Source: Photobacterium alginatilyticum (lineage in GTDB: Bacteria; Pseudomonadota; Gammaproteobacteria; Enterobacterales; Vibrionaceae). Taken from it: 64,000 nt of DNA. Below, one piece after another: positions 1 through 8,362 of this stretch; the stretch's first letter is position 1, and every line of letters starts with the position of its first letter. The stretch lies in NCBI RefSeq assembly GCF_009910675.1, contig NZ_RSEJ01000001.1, positions 1 to 64,000 on the forward strand. The letters run 5' to 3'. The notes under the pieces were generated by a model. It saw only the letters and a list, made by a program, of their open reading frames with translations. It was not told the origin of the DNA and did no database searches. The position numbers and the translations under genes are program-made.

Positions 1-147
1 GCCAACAAAATGGTTCGAGGAGTTGGGTCTGTACTCGTTGCGAAATGGGTATGAGTCACTAAAAGTATATTCGGAACCGCCGTATGCGACCCACGCTTGT
101 ACGGTGGTGTGAGAGGACGGAGGCCGTGAGGCCTCCTCCTACTCGAT
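1..147 (+). mobile_element. 3' end of a group II intron (domains V-VI)
   Basis: The first 147 bases read as the tail of a bacterial group II intron. A domain V hairpin spans about 73-112: the arm ACCGCCGTA (76-84) pairs with TACGGTGGT (100-108), with G-U pairs allowed. Domain VI follows at about 112-147, with GGAGGCC (119-125) pairing with GGCCTCC and the closing GAG/CTC pair flanked by an unpaired A near 141, the expected branch-point adenosine. The intron end is placed after CTCGAT at 147, matching the usual purine-pyrimidine 3' end. The ribozyme core and the reverse transcriptase/maturase gene would lie upstream, outside the window. This is by pattern and memory of the family; no covariance model was run. 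Confidence 0.8.
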
Positions 148-597
148 TTTTTATCGTTTATGAAATTTGAGTGTGAGGCTGCCTTGGTAATAGCCTGTAC
201 GACAGTATATGTTTCTGCTGAAATTACGAAATGTAGTTTTATTATTTATATATAAATAATAATTATGAACAGTGACACATCTTGTTAATGTTGATTGTTA
301 TAATAGATATTATTATTAATGCGAATTTTTAAAAAGAGCACTTTATACATTAATCATAATATAATTGTTGTTATATCATAAATATGAGCTAATTATTTAA
401 TAGCTTTTATTTCCTGTCCGTTGTCAATGGTTTGTTATACCTATAATTTGTAGCGTGGGCATATATACAATTTTATTATTGTATATACGCTCTATCGTTT
501 CTACTTTACAGTAGGTTTTATCTGTTCTAGTACTGAAGTATCCACATTCCTATATAAATAAACTCACAACTATAAATAAAAAGGTTAAATTTTAAGA
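148..597. other. Gene-free AT-rich stretch
   Basis: No credible open reading frame, repeat or RNA gene is visible between the intron end and the chemoreceptor. The stretch is strongly AT-rich, with runs such as TTATTATTAATG around 309-320, and it presumably contains the promoter of the downstream chemoreceptor. It is richer in A+T than the rest of the window, which fits an insertion-prone intergenic site next to the intron. Confidence 0.6.
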
Positions 598-2232
598 ATG
601 AAATATAAACACTTATCGGTAGGAAAGAAAATTGCAGTTATTTTTGCCGCTATTGCTGCAATTATTATGGCATTCGGTGTGTTTTTGATGAGTGAGCTTA
701 AATTGGTTCGTGCGGGAACCGTTAACTTTACGGATTCTACACTACCAAGTGTATTGTCGGTTGAAGCGTTGAAGTATGAAGTAGCGAGTAATCGAACCAC
801 TCAGTTTTTCACATTGACACATCGTAACGACGTCGCAGAAATGAAAAGCACACTTCAACGGACTCAGAGGGATAGTCAGCGTATTGAAAAAATGCTGGAC
901 AGTTATGGGGCCACTGTGGCTTCTGACCATGAGCGTCAAATTTATATGCGGGTTAGTAATGCCTGGGGGCGTTATGCTGAGGCTATTAATGTGTTTGAAT
1001 CAGCCGCCGAAAAGAATGACATTATTAAAGCCGAGCAGGTGTTAATTAATACATATAGCCAGTTTAATGAACTGATGATTGCTCTGGACGGTCTACGAGA
1101 TCTTAATCTTGACTTTGTGGCAAATAATCGCATCGACATGCTTGCAAGTATAGCTCGTGTTATTACTCTGTCTTTCTCTTGTATTATCTGTTTATTGATT
1201 TTGATGGTAATTATGAACGTGTTCCTTACCCGTCAGATTTGTTTGCCTCTTAATCTGGTGATGACGCTTTCTGGCGAAATTGCATCGGGTAATTTAACGC
1301 ATTACTTGAAGCGTGATGAAATTGGCAATGATGAGCTAGGGATGCTAGCAGATTCTTGTGTCAAGATGCAGGATAACTTACGAGGGCTTGTTGAAGAAAT
1401 TGTTGCTGCAGTTACCCAACTGAGCACAGCTGTTGAGGAAGTGAGTGCTGTTTCAGAGCAGTCTTCACACGGTATGAAGCAACAGCAAAATGAAATCACT
1501 ATGGTAGCGACTGCGATGGATCAGATGAAAGCGACTGTTGCTGATGTTGCTAGTAATACAGAAGCGGCATCTGTCTCTGCAACATCGGCGAACGATGAAG
1601 CTAAGTTAGGCAGTAAGGATGTGCAGCATAATATTAAATCGATTTTGCAAGTCTCGAAGGAGATCGAGAATGCAGGTGTGTTGGTTGAGCAACTTGAAAA
1701 AGAGTCAACTAATATCAGCATGGTCGTTGATGTTATCCGTGGTATCGCTGAACAGACAAATCTGCTCGCACTGAATGCGGCCATAGAGGCGGCACGTGCA
1801 GGAGAACAAGGGCGAGGTTTTGCTGTTGTGGCCGACGAGGTTCGTACTTTGGCTGGGCGAACCCAAGATTCGACGAGCGAAATAGTTGCCATTATTGATA
1901 AATTGCAACAGAGTGCAATTGAAGCCAAAGAAGCCACGAGTGGAAGTTGCAGCATGATCCAAGAATGCGTGACTCAAAGCTACACTACTGGTGAGACGAT
2001 TCAAACTATAGAACAGAAGGTCGCACAAATTGCTGACATGAGCCATCAGATTGCCAGTGCATGCAGTGAGCAGGATTCAGTAACGGAGGAGCTAGGTCGT
2101 AATATTGAAAGTATTCACCAGTCATCAACCGAGGTAGCTGTTGGTGCAAATCAAACTGCGAAGGCAAGTGTTGAGTTGAGTCAACTGGCCGCGAACCTGC
2201 AGTCGATGATGAACCGATTCCGCGTGTCTTAG
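598..2232 (+). CDS. Methyl-accepting chemotaxis protein
   Basis: This is a transmembrane chemoreceptor that would signal through CheW/CheA to the flagellar motor. The 544-residue protein has a first membrane helix (about 11-31), a short periplasmic helical sensor (about 32-184, size and composition like a four-helix-bundle MCP sensor), a second membrane helix (about 185-208), a HAMP linker (about 209-262) and a long cytoplasmic signalling coiled coil. The highly conserved hairpin tip is at about 382-410 ([20 protein letters not shown]). No C-terminal NWETF-type pentapeptide for CheR/CheB docking is present. The gene stands alone, is AT-rich relative to its right-hand neighbours, and has only a weak ribosome site (AAGGTTA, with a long spacer). 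The ligand cannot be told. Confidence 0.93.
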   Translation: MKYKHLSVGKKIAVIFAAIAAIIMAFGVFLMSELKLVRAGTVNFTDSTLPSVLSVEALKYEVASNRTTQFFTLTHRNDVAEMKSTLQRTQRDSQRIEKMLDSYGATVASDHERQIYMRVSNAWGRYAEAINVFESAAEKNDIIKAEQVLINTYSQFNELMIALDGLRDLNLDFVANNRIDMLASIARVITLSFSCIICLLILMVIMNVFLTRQICLPLNLVMTLSGEIASGNLTHYLKRDEIGNDELGMLADSCVKMQDNLRGLVEEIVAAVTQLSTAVEEVSAVSEQSSHGMKQQQNEITMVATAMDQMKATVADVASNTEAASVSATSANDEAKLGSKDVQHNIKSILQVSKEIENAGVLVEQLEKESTNISMVVDVIRGIAEQTNLLALNAAIEAARAGEQGRGFAVVADEVRTLAGRTQDSTSEIVAIIDKLQQSAIEAKEATSGSCSMIQECVTQSYTTGETIQTIEQKVAQIADMSHQIASACSEQDSVTEELGRNIESIHQSSTEVAVGANQTAKASVELSQLAANLQSMMNRFRVS

Positions 2233-2354
2233 TTAGCTTACCGTTTACTTGTTAACAACCTTGCTGCCTGTTGTGACAATGTGTTTAATGTGTGAACGTT
2301 TGAGCTTGCGAACAGTAAATTCCTCCTATACTCAAAGCGCTCCGCCACTTTCTA

Positions 2355-2384
2355 AGGCCCCAGCAGAAATGCTGGGGCTTTTTC
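2355..2384 (+). terminator. Rho-independent terminator after the chemoreceptor
   Basis: The stem GCCCCAGCA/TGCTGGGGC with loop GAAA is followed by a T-run. It sits between the chemoreceptor and the convergent oxidoreductase gene. The A residues preceding the stem would let it work on the minus strand too. Confidence 0.8.
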
Positions 2385-2394
2385 GTTATGTCTT

Positions 2395-3765
2395 TTATGG
2401 CTTTATGTTCTGGTTCAGGTGAAACAGGTTGTCTGGATCATATTGGCGTTTGATTTCAATCAGACGCTGATAGTTGACATCGTAAGCGGCTGATACGCGA
2501 TCGCCTTCCTCGGCAGTCATGAAGTTGACATAAGCTCCGGATGAGGCGAATGGCGTCGTGGCCTTGAAGAAATCCCGAGCCCAGTTGATGGCTTTCTCGT
2601 CCTCTGACTGCTGTTCCCAGCGGGCATGAACATTGAGGACAAATTTGGCATCACGGCTGCTGTAGGCCATGGCATTGGCCGGAACCCGGTTCGATGCTCC
2701 TGCAAGCTGACCAATGAAGATCTCACATTGTGAGGTAGGAAGTTTACCGGCAAAGTGAATCAGCTGGTCTAGTGCGTCATTACTTAATTCCTTGAAATTA
2801 TGAGATTTCCAGTAGTTTCTCTGACCCGGAGTTAACAGGGGATCGAATGCCTGCTGCCAGTCTGTATAAGGTTGGGCACCGATATGCTCACCGTGGGTAT
2901 TGCCGAAATCACGCAGGGGAGCGATCAGCCTTTCTCCTTCTTCGATATCTCCAACGTAGAAAATTGCCAGGACAATGACTTCTTTACCGTGGACGGCTTC
3001 AGGTAGGAAATGCAAAGGCGGGGCCTGGCGCATAACCACCCAGACATTTAAGTCTTCGGGAGCGGTTTGAGTAAATTGGCGGTACTGGGTCAGAACCTGT
3101 TTGGCCTGCTCGAACGGGAAGACCATGAGGCCAGCTAGAATTTCCGGACCAACCGGATGGAGCTGAAATTCAAATTCGGTGATCACGCCAAAATTGCCGC
3201 CGCCACCTCGGATAGCCCAGAACAGATCGGGGTTTTCGCTCTCGGAGGCTGTTAATTGTTTCGCATCGGCGGTAAGTACCTGAGCCGAGATCAGATTATC
3301 GATGGTCATGCCATATTTGCGTGTAAGCCAGCCAAATCCGCCACCGAGAGTGAGCCCTGATATTCCGGTAGTAGAGTTAATACCGACAGGTGTTGCCAGG
3401 CCATGTTTCTGTACTGCGGCATCGAAGTCGCCGAGTGTGGTTCCGGGCTGGACATAGGCCCGGCGTTTATCGACATCGACCCTCACCTGGTTCATCTTAG
3501 ATAAATCAATCATCAGGCCATCATCACAGATGGCATTACCGGCAATATTATGACCAGCACCACGAATTGATATCTCTAGGTTGTTTGCCTTGGCATAGGC
3601 AAGAGCCACCGGGACATCCGATGCGCTGGCACACTGAACGATCACTGAGGGGCGGCGATCAATCATGGCGTTCCAGATCTGCCGGGTTTCTTCGTAGTCA
3701 GGATCGCCGGGTACGATGACCTGGCCTTGGACTTGGCTGCTAAGTTGTTCGTTGAGGTTATTCAT
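2395..3765 (-). CDS. FAD-linked oxidoreductase, berberine-bridge-enzyme family
   Basis: A flavoprotein oxidase or dehydrogenase of the PCMH/BBE class. The N-terminal FAD-binding domain carries RGAGHNIAGN, whose His is the usual 8-alpha-histidyl FAD attachment site, and GLTLGGGFGWLTRKYG. The C-terminal BBE segment ends with YDPDNLFHLNQNI. The second covalent anchor, a Cys in the loop before GISGLTLGGG, is absent: the loop reads TPVGINSTTG. So FAD is probably held by the His only. An earlier in-frame start exists at 3807, but I chose the ATG at 3765 because AGGGGGAAG lies just upstream of it. The gene is monocistronic and its substrate is unknown. Family members oxidise sugars, alkaloids or other alcohols. 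Confidence 0.85.
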   Translation of the reverse strand: MNNLNEQLSSQVQGQVIVPGDPDYEETRQIWNAMIDRRPSVIVQCASASDVPVALAYAKANNLEISIRGAGHNIAGNAICDDGLMIDLSKMNQVRVDVDKRRAYVQPGTTLGDFDAAVQKHGLATPVGINSTTGISGLTLGGGFGWLTRKYGMTIDNLISAQVLTADAKQLTASESENPDLFWAIRGGGGNFGVITEFEFQLHPVGPEILAGLMVFPFEQAKQVLTQYRQFTQTAPEDLNVWVVMRQAPPLHFLPEAVHGKEVIVLAIFYVGDIEEGERLIAPLRDFGNTHGEHIGAQPYTDWQQAFDPLLTPGQRNYWKSHNFKELSNDALDQLIHFAGKLPTSQCEIFIGQLAGASNRVPANAMAYSSRDAKFVLNVHARWEQQSEDEKAINWARDFFKATTPFASSGAYVNFMTAEEGDRVSAAYDVNYQRLIEIKRQYDPDNLFHLNQNIKP

Positions 3766-4033
3766 TCTGGCTTCCCCCTTCTGGTGTCTGCCACTGTTGA
3801 GCCACATTAGTCAAAACTGTAGCACCGCTCGGGAAACTTGCTCGCAAGTCGAATAATCAACTGTGTAAGTGGTTGAAGAATTATCTTTGAAGGATAATTG
3901 GCTGTGCGGCAGGGAGTCTTATTATGATAGGTGTTGATGTTCATAGTTGGTCTTGCAAGAGGTGTTGCATAATTTGCAATATGCAACACATAACCCATAC
4001 TTAATTTATGGTTAGGTACAAAATGGATTTTGT

Positions 4034-5047
4034 ATGCATATAGCGCTTGTTGGGTGGGGATGTTCTATTGTTTTGCTTGCATCACTCGGTGCGTATTTCC
4101 ATTTATCAATAGCGCCAGATAATGAACGACCAGAACACACTGAGTTGTCTCATCATATTAGTCATGATTATGTCTCGCCTGTAGAGAAACCTATTCTTAT
4201 TGAGTCGGAAAAGATAAAGCTGGGCTTTGAATTGTTTATCGATGCAAATTTGTCATCGAACGGGAAAGTCAGTTGTGAGTCATGCCATCATCTAAATGGT
4301 AATGGTGCTGAGGATACCCGGGTTTCTGTTGGGGTTGCGGGGGCGGGAAGTAGAAACTCACAAACGGTCTTTAATGTTAGCTTGAATTCACGTTTTTTTT
4401 GGGACGGAAGAGCTGCCAGTTTAGAGCACCAGATTGACGGTCCTATTCATAGTCCCTTGGAAATGAATTCGAACTGGAATGACGTGGTGAGTTATGTGAA
4501 AAACTCTCCGACTTATGCTGAAGCATTTTATGCCTCATACAACGGTGTGGTTTCAGAGCAGAATATAAAAAATGCTCTGGTAACCTTTATGGAGGCACTA
4601 TTAACGCCAGATGCTCCGTTCGACCAATACCTGAAAGGTGATCATGATGCCATCAGCCAGACAGCTCAGTTAGGTTGGGAGAAATTTCAAAAACTGGGCT
4701 GTGTTATCTGCCATCAGGGGCAGAATCTTGGTGGTAATCTATTTCAAAAGCTGGGGAATGTTCAGGATGATAGGCTTATTTTAGAAGAACAAGATCTCGG
4801 CCGTTATAACGTTACCGGCAATGAGAGTGACAAGCTGGTGTTTCGTGTATCGAGCTTGCGAAATGTGGCAAGAACTTCCCCTTATTTTCATGATGGGCGA
4901 GCTGAAACGTTGGAAGAGGCGATTGTTATCATGGCGAAGCTTCAGTTAGGGCAGGAGCTTGATGCTGCCTCTATCATTGAAATCAGTGCGTTTCTTTCAT
5001 CGTTAACTGCTCCAAACCCGCTTATATTGGAGGAACTAACAAAATGA
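4034..5047 (+). CDS. Di-haem cytochrome c peroxidase / MauG-like protein
   Basis: A periplasmic c-type cytochrome of the bacterial di-haem peroxidase superfamily (337 residues). The N-terminal 25 or so residues form a membrane helix or uncleaved signal. Two haem motifs are visible: CESCH at 81-85 and CVICH at 223-227. Between them are the family signatures FFWDGRAASLE and GPIHSPLEM, and a second YFHDGRAETLEEA near the C-terminus. Members reduce hydrogen peroxide or oxidise protein side chains. The stop codon overlaps the start of the following hybrid kinase (ATGA), so the two are translationally coupled. That coupling suggests a signalling or maturation role rather than simple peroxide removal; this is inference. 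The ribosome site is weak. Confidence 0.9.
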   Translation: MHIALVGWGCSIVLLASLGAYFHLSIAPDNERPEHTELSHHISHDYVSPVEKPILIESEKIKLGFELFIDANLSSNGKVSCESCHHLNGNGAEDTRVSVGVAGAGSRNSQTVFNVSLNSRFFWDGRAASLEHQIDGPIHSPLEMNSNWNDVVSYVKNSPTYAEAFYASYNGVVSEQNIKNALVTFMEALLTPDAPFDQYLKGDHDAISQTAQLGWEKFQKLGCVICHQGQNLGGNLFQKLGNVQDDRLILEEQDLGRYNVTGNESDKLVFRVSSLRNVARTSPYFHDGRAETLEEAIVIMAKLQLGQELDAASIIEISAFLSSLTAPNPLILEELTK

Positions 5048-7458
5048 ACCTTCAATATACGCCAAAGCGGGAACTCTGTATTATCGGGTTTATTACCTTG
5101 ATTGGTGCCCATCTGATTTTCAGTATTTATTGCAGCTATACCAACTCGTTTTACCAGAAAAGATACATTGGTATTTCGCAACAGGTCACTCATGCAACCG
5201 AGCAAATTTACAATTTTGAATATACAGAAACGAAGTCATACGATACGCTTTCAAGTGCGTTAGTCGATATTGAGCTAGATGCCGAGTTTCTTCATGACAG
5301 TTTACGTCAAGCTCAGCTAATTCCGTTTCAGTCCTATGCTCTGATTCATGCGGAAGCCGTAAATAAGGCAAAGCACATCAACTCCGAGCTTCAAGAATAT
5401 ACCCGGGCGATAAATGCAATCCTCACTGCTAAAGTGTCGTATGAATATGCGCTAACAACAATAACGAATACCCAAAACCTCTTGCTAGATAAATATGCAG
5501 CTCCCGCAGAACAGCTGGCTGTCATGGCGTCTATTTATCAGGCTGCGGCAAACATTCAAGTGCCTGACATGTTGAATCGGGACCTGATGTTCAAGAATTT
5601 ACTCAGTTATATTTCTCTTCGAGACCGGGTTGGTGCAGCTATTCAGGAAGAGCAGTCGAAGCTTACTGAAGCACATATTCAAGTTAAGCTCGATGCTCTT
5701 AATAATTATTGGATAGAACAATCATCAAAAAGCAAAATAGAAGCGACGATATCAGCGCTATGCCTGCTATTGGCCCTTGGTAGTTACTTCTTCTGGCGAC
5801 AGTGGAATAACTATCGCCAGGCTACGCTCTATCAAAATGAGCTGCTGGATATCGAACATGAGCGAGCCAAGTTGAGCCTTGCGCTGGAGTACGCCCAGGA
5901 CACGATTATTATCACCGATAAAGAGGGTTTGACGACGTGGGTAAATAAAGGTTTTGAAGCGTTGACGGGCTATTCGTTCGATGAAGCCCTGGGGATAAAA
6001 CCGGGTGATCTCTTGCAGGGAAAGGGCACAGATCAAAAAGAGAAACAGCGTATTTCAGAGTGCCTGCAACAGAGCCGTAGCATTCAGACTGAGTTGCTCA
6101 ATTACCATAAAGATGGCACGCCTTATTGGATTGATATGATCATTACGCCGATTGTCGATGCGCAGGGGCACACGGTTAATTTTATAGCGGTCGAGCGAGA
6201 TGTTACCAAGCGGAGAGAGCTGGAGCAGAATTTGGCTCTCAGTGTCGAACAGGCTGAGTCGTCTAATAAAGCCAAGTCGACTTTTCTTGCCACCATGAGC
6301 CATGAATTGCGAACACCGTTAAATGGCATTATGGGTATGGCGCAAATCCTTGAAAGCTCGACGGAAGATGAAACGCAGAGAGAGCAGCTGTGTATTTTGC
6401 TTGAGTCTGGTGACCACTTGCTTTCCTTGCTCAACGATATTCTGGATTTCTCGAAGATAGAGCAGAATAAGCTGGAGCTTGAAGCCATTCCTTTTCAGTT
6501 CGACGACATTATTTCTCCCGTCCTTTCTACGTATAAAGCCTTGTGTGCGGATAAGGGTATCGAACTGGTTATTGAAAATAGTATTCCTAAAGAGCGGAGT
6601 TTCCGGGGTGACAAGGCCCGTATTCGCCAAGTGATTTTTAATTTGCTGAGCAACGCCGTTAAGTTTACCCCACAGGGTAGTATCTCTTTGAATTTCGATG
6701 AAATTGCCAGCAGCTCGTCCCCTGAAACGGTATTGAATGTATCTAAACAGAGCCGGTCAACGATTTCAATCGTGATTAAAGACTCGGGCGTGGGCATTTC
6801 ACAAGATAGACTGGAACACATCTTTGATCCCTTTGTTCAGGCTGAATCATCAACAACGAGAGAGTTTGGCGGAACTGGGCTGGGGTTGGCGATAGTCAAA
6901 CAGCTGGTATTGCTTATGGACGGCAGAGTTTCTGTTCAGAGTGAGGCCGGAGTCGGTACCACCTTCTTCATTGATATTGAACTGGAAGTCACGACGCAGA
7001 GAGCGCATCCGCAACAGGCGAAACACTCGTTGAGCTGTCAAGCTATCAGTCAGGCTCTTTCCATACTGATTGTGGAAGACAACCCAATCAATGCCGTGGT
7101 GACAAAAACATTCTGTCAGAAACAGGGGCACAAGGTGTCACTGGCAGAAAACGGGCTTGTTGCCATTGAGATCCTAAAGAACGAACGCTTTGACTTGATA
7201 ATAATGGATAATCATATGCCTGAGATGGATGGGATTACGGCGACGAAAGTGATCCGTGACGAGATGAAACTGAATACGGTTATCTTTGGCTGTACTGCCG
7301 ATGTGTTTAAAGAGGCTCGTGACAATTTTATAAGTGCAGGCGCAAATTATGTGCTGACCAAGCCACTGCAGAAAGAGAGCTTTTTTGATGCCCTGCAGCA
7401 GTATCAAGAACAGTTGATCAGTAACGCGACACCGTGCCCCGCTGTTGGTAGTGATTAG
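5044..7458 (+). CDS. Hybrid sensor histidine kinase with PAS and receiver domains
   Basis: An inner-membrane hybrid kinase of 804 residues. The order is: membrane helix (about 13-33), a helical periplasmic region of about 200 residues, a second membrane helix (about 236-252), a PAS domain (about 279-395), a HisKA dimerisation helix with MSHELRTPLNG (phospho-acceptor His420), a HATPase domain with GVGISQDRLEHIFDPF and GGTGLGLAIV, and a C-terminal receiver with IVEDNPIN and IMDNHMPEMDG (phospho-acceptor Asp722). No Hpt domain and no DNA-binding regulator are encoded beside it, so the output partner is unknown. Its start overlaps the stop of the di-haem peroxidase gene by four bases, which makes that cytochrome the obvious candidate for a sensory partner. 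Confidence 0.93.
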   Translation: MNLQYTPKRELCIIGFITLIGAHLIFSIYCSYTNSFYQKRYIGISQQVTHATEQIYNFEYTETKSYDTLSSALVDIELDAEFLHDSLRQAQLIPFQSYALIHAEAVNKAKHINSELQEYTRAINAILTAKVSYEYALTTITNTQNLLLDKYAAPAEQLAVMASIYQAAANIQVPDMLNRDLMFKNLLSYISLRDRVGAAIQEEQSKLTEAHIQVKLDALNNYWIEQSSKSKIEATISALCLLLALGSYFFWRQWNNYRQATLYQNELLDIEHERAKLSLALEYAQDTIIITDKEGLTTWVNKGFEALTGYSFDEALGIKPGDLLQGKGTDQKEKQRISECLQQSRSIQTELLNYHKDGTPYWIDMIITPIVDAQGHTVNFIAVERDVTKRRELEQNLALSVEQAESSNKAKSTFLATMSHELRTPLNGIMGMAQILESSTEDETQREQLCILLESGDHLLSLLNDILDFSKIEQNKLELEAIPFQFDDIISPVLSTYKALCADKGIELVIENSIPKERSFRGDKARIRQVIFNLLSNAVKFTPQGSISLNFDEIASSSSPETVLNVSKQSRSTISIVIKDSGVGISQDRLEHIFDPFVQAESSTTREFGGTGLGLAIVKQLVLLMDGRVSVQSEAGVGTTFFIDIELEVTTQRAHPQQAKHSLSCQAISQALSILIVEDNPINAVVTKTFCQKQGHKVSLAENGLVAIEILKNERFDLIIMDNHMPEMDGITATKVIRDEMKLNTVIFGCTADVFKEARDNFISAGANYVLTKPLQKESFFDALQQYQEQLISNATPCPAVGSD

Positions 7459-7505
7459 TCTCGGGACTTGAGTCAAAACGTTCGATATACAACCTTTGGC
7501 CAATA

Positions 7506-7519
7506 CTGATATCGATCAA
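7506..7519. promoter_or_regulatory. Candidate FNR/CRP-family site
   Basis: CTGATATCGATCAA matches the FNR palindrome TTGATnnnnATCAA at nine of ten defined positions. It lies 115 bases upstream of the hemerythrin gene, which suggests oxygen- or nitric-oxide-responsive control. This is a visual consensus match only. Confidence 0.5.
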
Positions 7520-7538
7520 GATATAGCTTCTATTTTAA

Positions 7539-7561
7539 AAGGTGTCTTTTTAATGCATCTT
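7539..7561. promoter_or_regulatory. Candidate NsrR operator
   Basis: A 23-base imperfect palindrome with 11-1-11 geometry sits upstream of the hemerythrin gene. The right half reads AATGCATCTT, a near-perfect NsrR half-site; the left half AAGGTGTCTTT is degenerate. NsrR is the nitric-oxide-sensing repressor of hemerythrin/RIC and other NO-defence genes in gammaproteobacteria, so site and gene agree. Confidence 0.5.
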
Positions 7562-7634
7562 TTATGGTGTAGGATCACTCATACGATAAAACACTACTTT
7601 TTGTAGTTCTATAACACTAGTACGCGAGGCGCAT

Positions 7635-8084
7635 ATGGCTAACATCAATACTTATATGACTCAACATCACAGAAGCTGCGATCACCTGTTGGTTGAGGCA
7701 GAAGGCCCGCTAGCGGAAGGTAACTGGGCTGAGTTTAGCCATGCATGGAGCCAGTTCGAAGCCGAAACCTTGCACCATTTTGACCTGGAAGAAGAGATCT
7801 TGTTTCCGGAGTTTGAAGCGCAAACGGGGATGACGTCTGGCCCGACGATGGTGATGCGACAGGAACATGCCCAAGTCCGGTCTTTATTCGAACAGATGCA
7901 GCAAGCCATTAGCGAGCAGGCCACTGAGCGTGCTATGGGGATTGTGGAAAGTACCATGTTACTTATCCAGCAGCATAATATGAAAGAAGAGCAAATCCTG
8001 TATCCGATGTCGGATGCCCATTTGGCCAACGGCCAGGAAATTGTGGCCCAAATGGAAGCCAAACCTAACGCCTCAGCCTCTTAA
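7635..8084 (+). CDS. Hemerythrin-domain protein
   Basis: A 149-residue four-helix-bundle protein with the hemerythrin di-iron ligand pattern. The visible elements are HHRSCDHLL near the N-terminus, HHFDLEEEILFPEFE, a central QEHAQVRSLF and HNMKEEQILYP near the C-terminus. Single-domain bacterial hemerythrins bind oxygen or nitric oxide, or help iron-sulfur repair. It is the first gene of a three-gene operon (18-base gap to the DUF2249 gene). NsrR- and FNR-like sites lie upstream, so a nitrosative-stress or micro-oxic role is likely. The protein is cytoplasmic, with no signal peptide. Confidence 0.9.
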   Translation: MANINTYMTQHHRSCDHLLVEAEGPLAEGNWAEFSHAWSQFEAETLHHFDLEEEILFPEFEAQTGMTSGPTMVMRQEHAQVRSLFEQMQQAISEQATERAMGIVESTMLLIQQHNMKEEQILYPMSDAHLANGQEIVAQMEAKPNASAS

Positions 8085-8101
8085 CCGGAGACGCTGCGCT
8101 T

Positions 8102-8362
8102 ATGGATTCTATTATCACTCTGGACGTCAGTGATCTTGAGCCGCCCCAGCCAATGCATACGATCTGTCAGGCTCTGACCACCTTGCAGCGTGGTCAGTTG
8201 CTACACGTCAGGCACCGACGCGAACCCGTACCGCTGTTTGCTATTCTGACTGAGCAGCAATTTGAGTACCGGCATACCGAGGAAGGGGCTGGACGGCACC
8301 ATATCTGGATTTGGCATCAGGGTGATGAACAGGCCTATAACAAGCTTGATGAGAAACAGTAA
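8102..8362 (+). CDS. DUF2249-family protein
   Basis: An 86-residue protein with the DUF2249 pattern: an early DVSDLEPPQPM, then QALTTLQRGQLLHVRHRREPVPLF and a C-terminal acidic tail. It resembles the TusA-like alpha/beta fold family often found fused to or beside hemerythrin and NO-related genes. The biochemical function is not established. It lies between the hemerythrin gene and a polytopic membrane protein, and its stop codon overlaps the next start (TAATG), which indicates coupled translation. Confidence 0.8.
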   Translation: MDSIITLDVSDLEPPQPMHTICQALTTLQRGQLLHVRHRREPVPLFAILTEQQFEYRHTEEGAGRHHIWIWHQGDEQAYNKLDEKQ

